DNA of 6,359 nucleotides from positions 1 through 6,359 of the forward strand of contig CAKPPL010000064.1 in assembly GCA_934177555.1 (NCBI GenBank). Reading direction: 5' to 3'. Below the pieces are notes generated by a model, which was given only the letters and a program-made list of their open reading frames with translations, made no database searches and was not told the DNA's origin. Each line of letters begins with the position of its first letter. Position 1 is the stretch's first letter. Position numbers and translations under genes: made by a program. Of the stretch, positions 5,474 through 6,359 are shown piece after piece. The DNA comes from an uncultured Clostridia bacterium (GTDB lineage: Bacteria > Bacillota > Clostridia > TANB77 > CAG-508).

Positions 5474-6359
5474 ATGGGAGACGAAAAAAGAAAAAAAAAT
5501 AGAGGAATATTTATAAAATTAACTAGAAAATCAGCTGAAAAAGAAATACAAAGAAGAGAAAATAAATTAAATAGAGAGTTATCAAGAGCAGAAAAAAGAA
5601 AAATTATGGAAAGAGTTGCTAAAAGAGCTAAAGTAAAGACTGCAGTAATAGCATCTGTTGGAATATTGGGATTTGGTGCAGGATATACAGTTAAAGGACT
5701 TGTAAGTGGAGAAAATGTAAAAACAATAGAACAAGAAACAGAGTCTGATCAAACAACTACAACAAAAGATGATGGATTTAGAAAAAGTTTACAAGTAAAA
5801 GATACAGCTCAAGAAAAACTAGAAACAGAAATATCAGAATTAAAAACACAAGAACAAGTTAGTGCATATTTGAAAAATTTTTATATAGAAGAATATGCAA
5901 AAGAAACAGGAAATGATAATTTAACAACAGCAGATATAAAAATAATAAAAACACCACATGATTATGTATATCAACTTGAAAATGGAGTCATAGTTACACA
6001 TGGACAAACTCCTAATAATACAGAAAAAGATTTAAATCAAGATGCAAAATATTATGAAATTAAAGATAATGTAAATATATATGCTGTAAGATTATCAGAG
6101 AATGACAATATAATGGATGCAATGGCAAAAACAGATAATGGATTACAAAAGGCTATACCTGGAGACAGATATACAGAGATGAAAGATTATAATTCTACAC
6201 TTTTAAAGATGGGAAATATAGTTGAAGAAGCATATGATTTAATGGAAGCAGTAGAAGATTTAGAAAAAGACTCTAAAAATCAATATGTGAAAAAGAAATA
6301 TGAAAATGCAAAACAAGAATTAGTAGATGCAATAACAAAATATAATATAAGTAATACTG
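5474..6359 (+). CDS. Unrecognised single-pass membrane protein (partial, 3' end outside window)
   Basis: The frame opens at ATG 5474, 7 bases after GGAGG (5462-5466), and stays open for 295 codons to the right edge. I do not recognise the family. Residues 1-54 are strongly basic and helical (KRKKNR, RRENKLNRELSRAEKRK), followed by one membrane segment at about 55-78 (VKTAVIASVGILGFGAGYTVKGLV, glycine-spaced). Positive charge on the N-terminal side predicts a cytoplasmic N-terminus and an outside C-terminal part. That part begins with a Thr/Glu/Asp-rich linker (about 80-110), then a possible alpha/beta region (about 125-215, AYLKNFYIEEYAKETGNDNL, DYVYQLENGVIVTHG, YYEIKDNVNIYAVRL), then long charged helices (about 235-290) likely to be coiled coil. 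No catalytic motif is visible. Its promoter suggests it is expressed apart from recD2. Confidence 0.85.
   Translation, partial: MGDEKRKKNRGIFIKLTRKSAEKEIQRRENKLNRELSRAEKRKIMERVAKRAKVKTAVIASVGILGFGAGYTVKGLVSGENVKTIEQETESDQTTTTKDDGFRKSLQVKDTAQEKLETEISELKTQEQVSAYLKNFYIEEYAKETGNDNLTTADIKIIKTPHDYVYQLENGVIVTHGQTPNNTEKDLNQDAKYYEIKDNVNIYAVRLSENDNIMDAMAKTDNGLQKAIPGDRYTEMKDYNSTLLKMGNIVEEAYDLMEAVEDLEKDSKNQYVKKKYENAKQELVDAITKYNISNT

Overview
The window is very AT-rich (roughly three quarters A+T by eye). Codon use leans heavily to AGA for arginine and ATA for isoleucine, and Shine-Dalgarno sequences are strong. With a spore cortex-lytic enzyme (SleB), a SAM-I riboswitch and a RecD2 helicase, this points to a low-GC, spore-forming Firmicute, most likely a clostridial lineage. 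The species cannot be named from the sequence.

Layout: every gene is on the + strand. The window opens in the last 45 codons of rpoA (RNA polymerase alpha, C-terminal domain), followed by rplQ (ribosomal protein L17), the usual end of the alpha ribosomal-protein operon. Only 11 bases after the rplQ stop comes a complete SAM-I riboswitch (aptamer 694-797, intrinsic terminator 807-840) that controls metK (S-adenosylmethionine synthetase). Between metK and sleB lies a 22-bp hairpin followed by a T-run that ends at the sleB start codon. After sleB come a small membrane-anchored protein resembling the front half of a family 2 glycosyltransferase, then recD2 (a 5'-3' DNA helicase). The last gene runs off the right edge and encodes an unrecognised single-pass membrane protein; it has a good sigma-A promoter overlapping the recD2 stop codon.

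How the genes fit together: the window is mostly housekeeping (transcription, translation, SAM synthesis, DNA repair) plus one sporulation/germination gene. It is not a single functional pathway. The clearest regulatory circuit is metK feedback control by SAM. Because no other terminator separates rplQ from the riboswitch, the riboswitch terminator may also mark the end of the ribosomal operon when SAM is abundant.

No mobile element, CRISPR array, tRNA or rRNA was seen. I see no convincing evidence of a new biological system. The points most worth a second look are the ribosomal-operon/riboswitch junction, the roughly 50-residue insertion in L17, the metK-sleB hairpin that contains the sleB ribosome binding site, and the two unrecognised membrane proteins.
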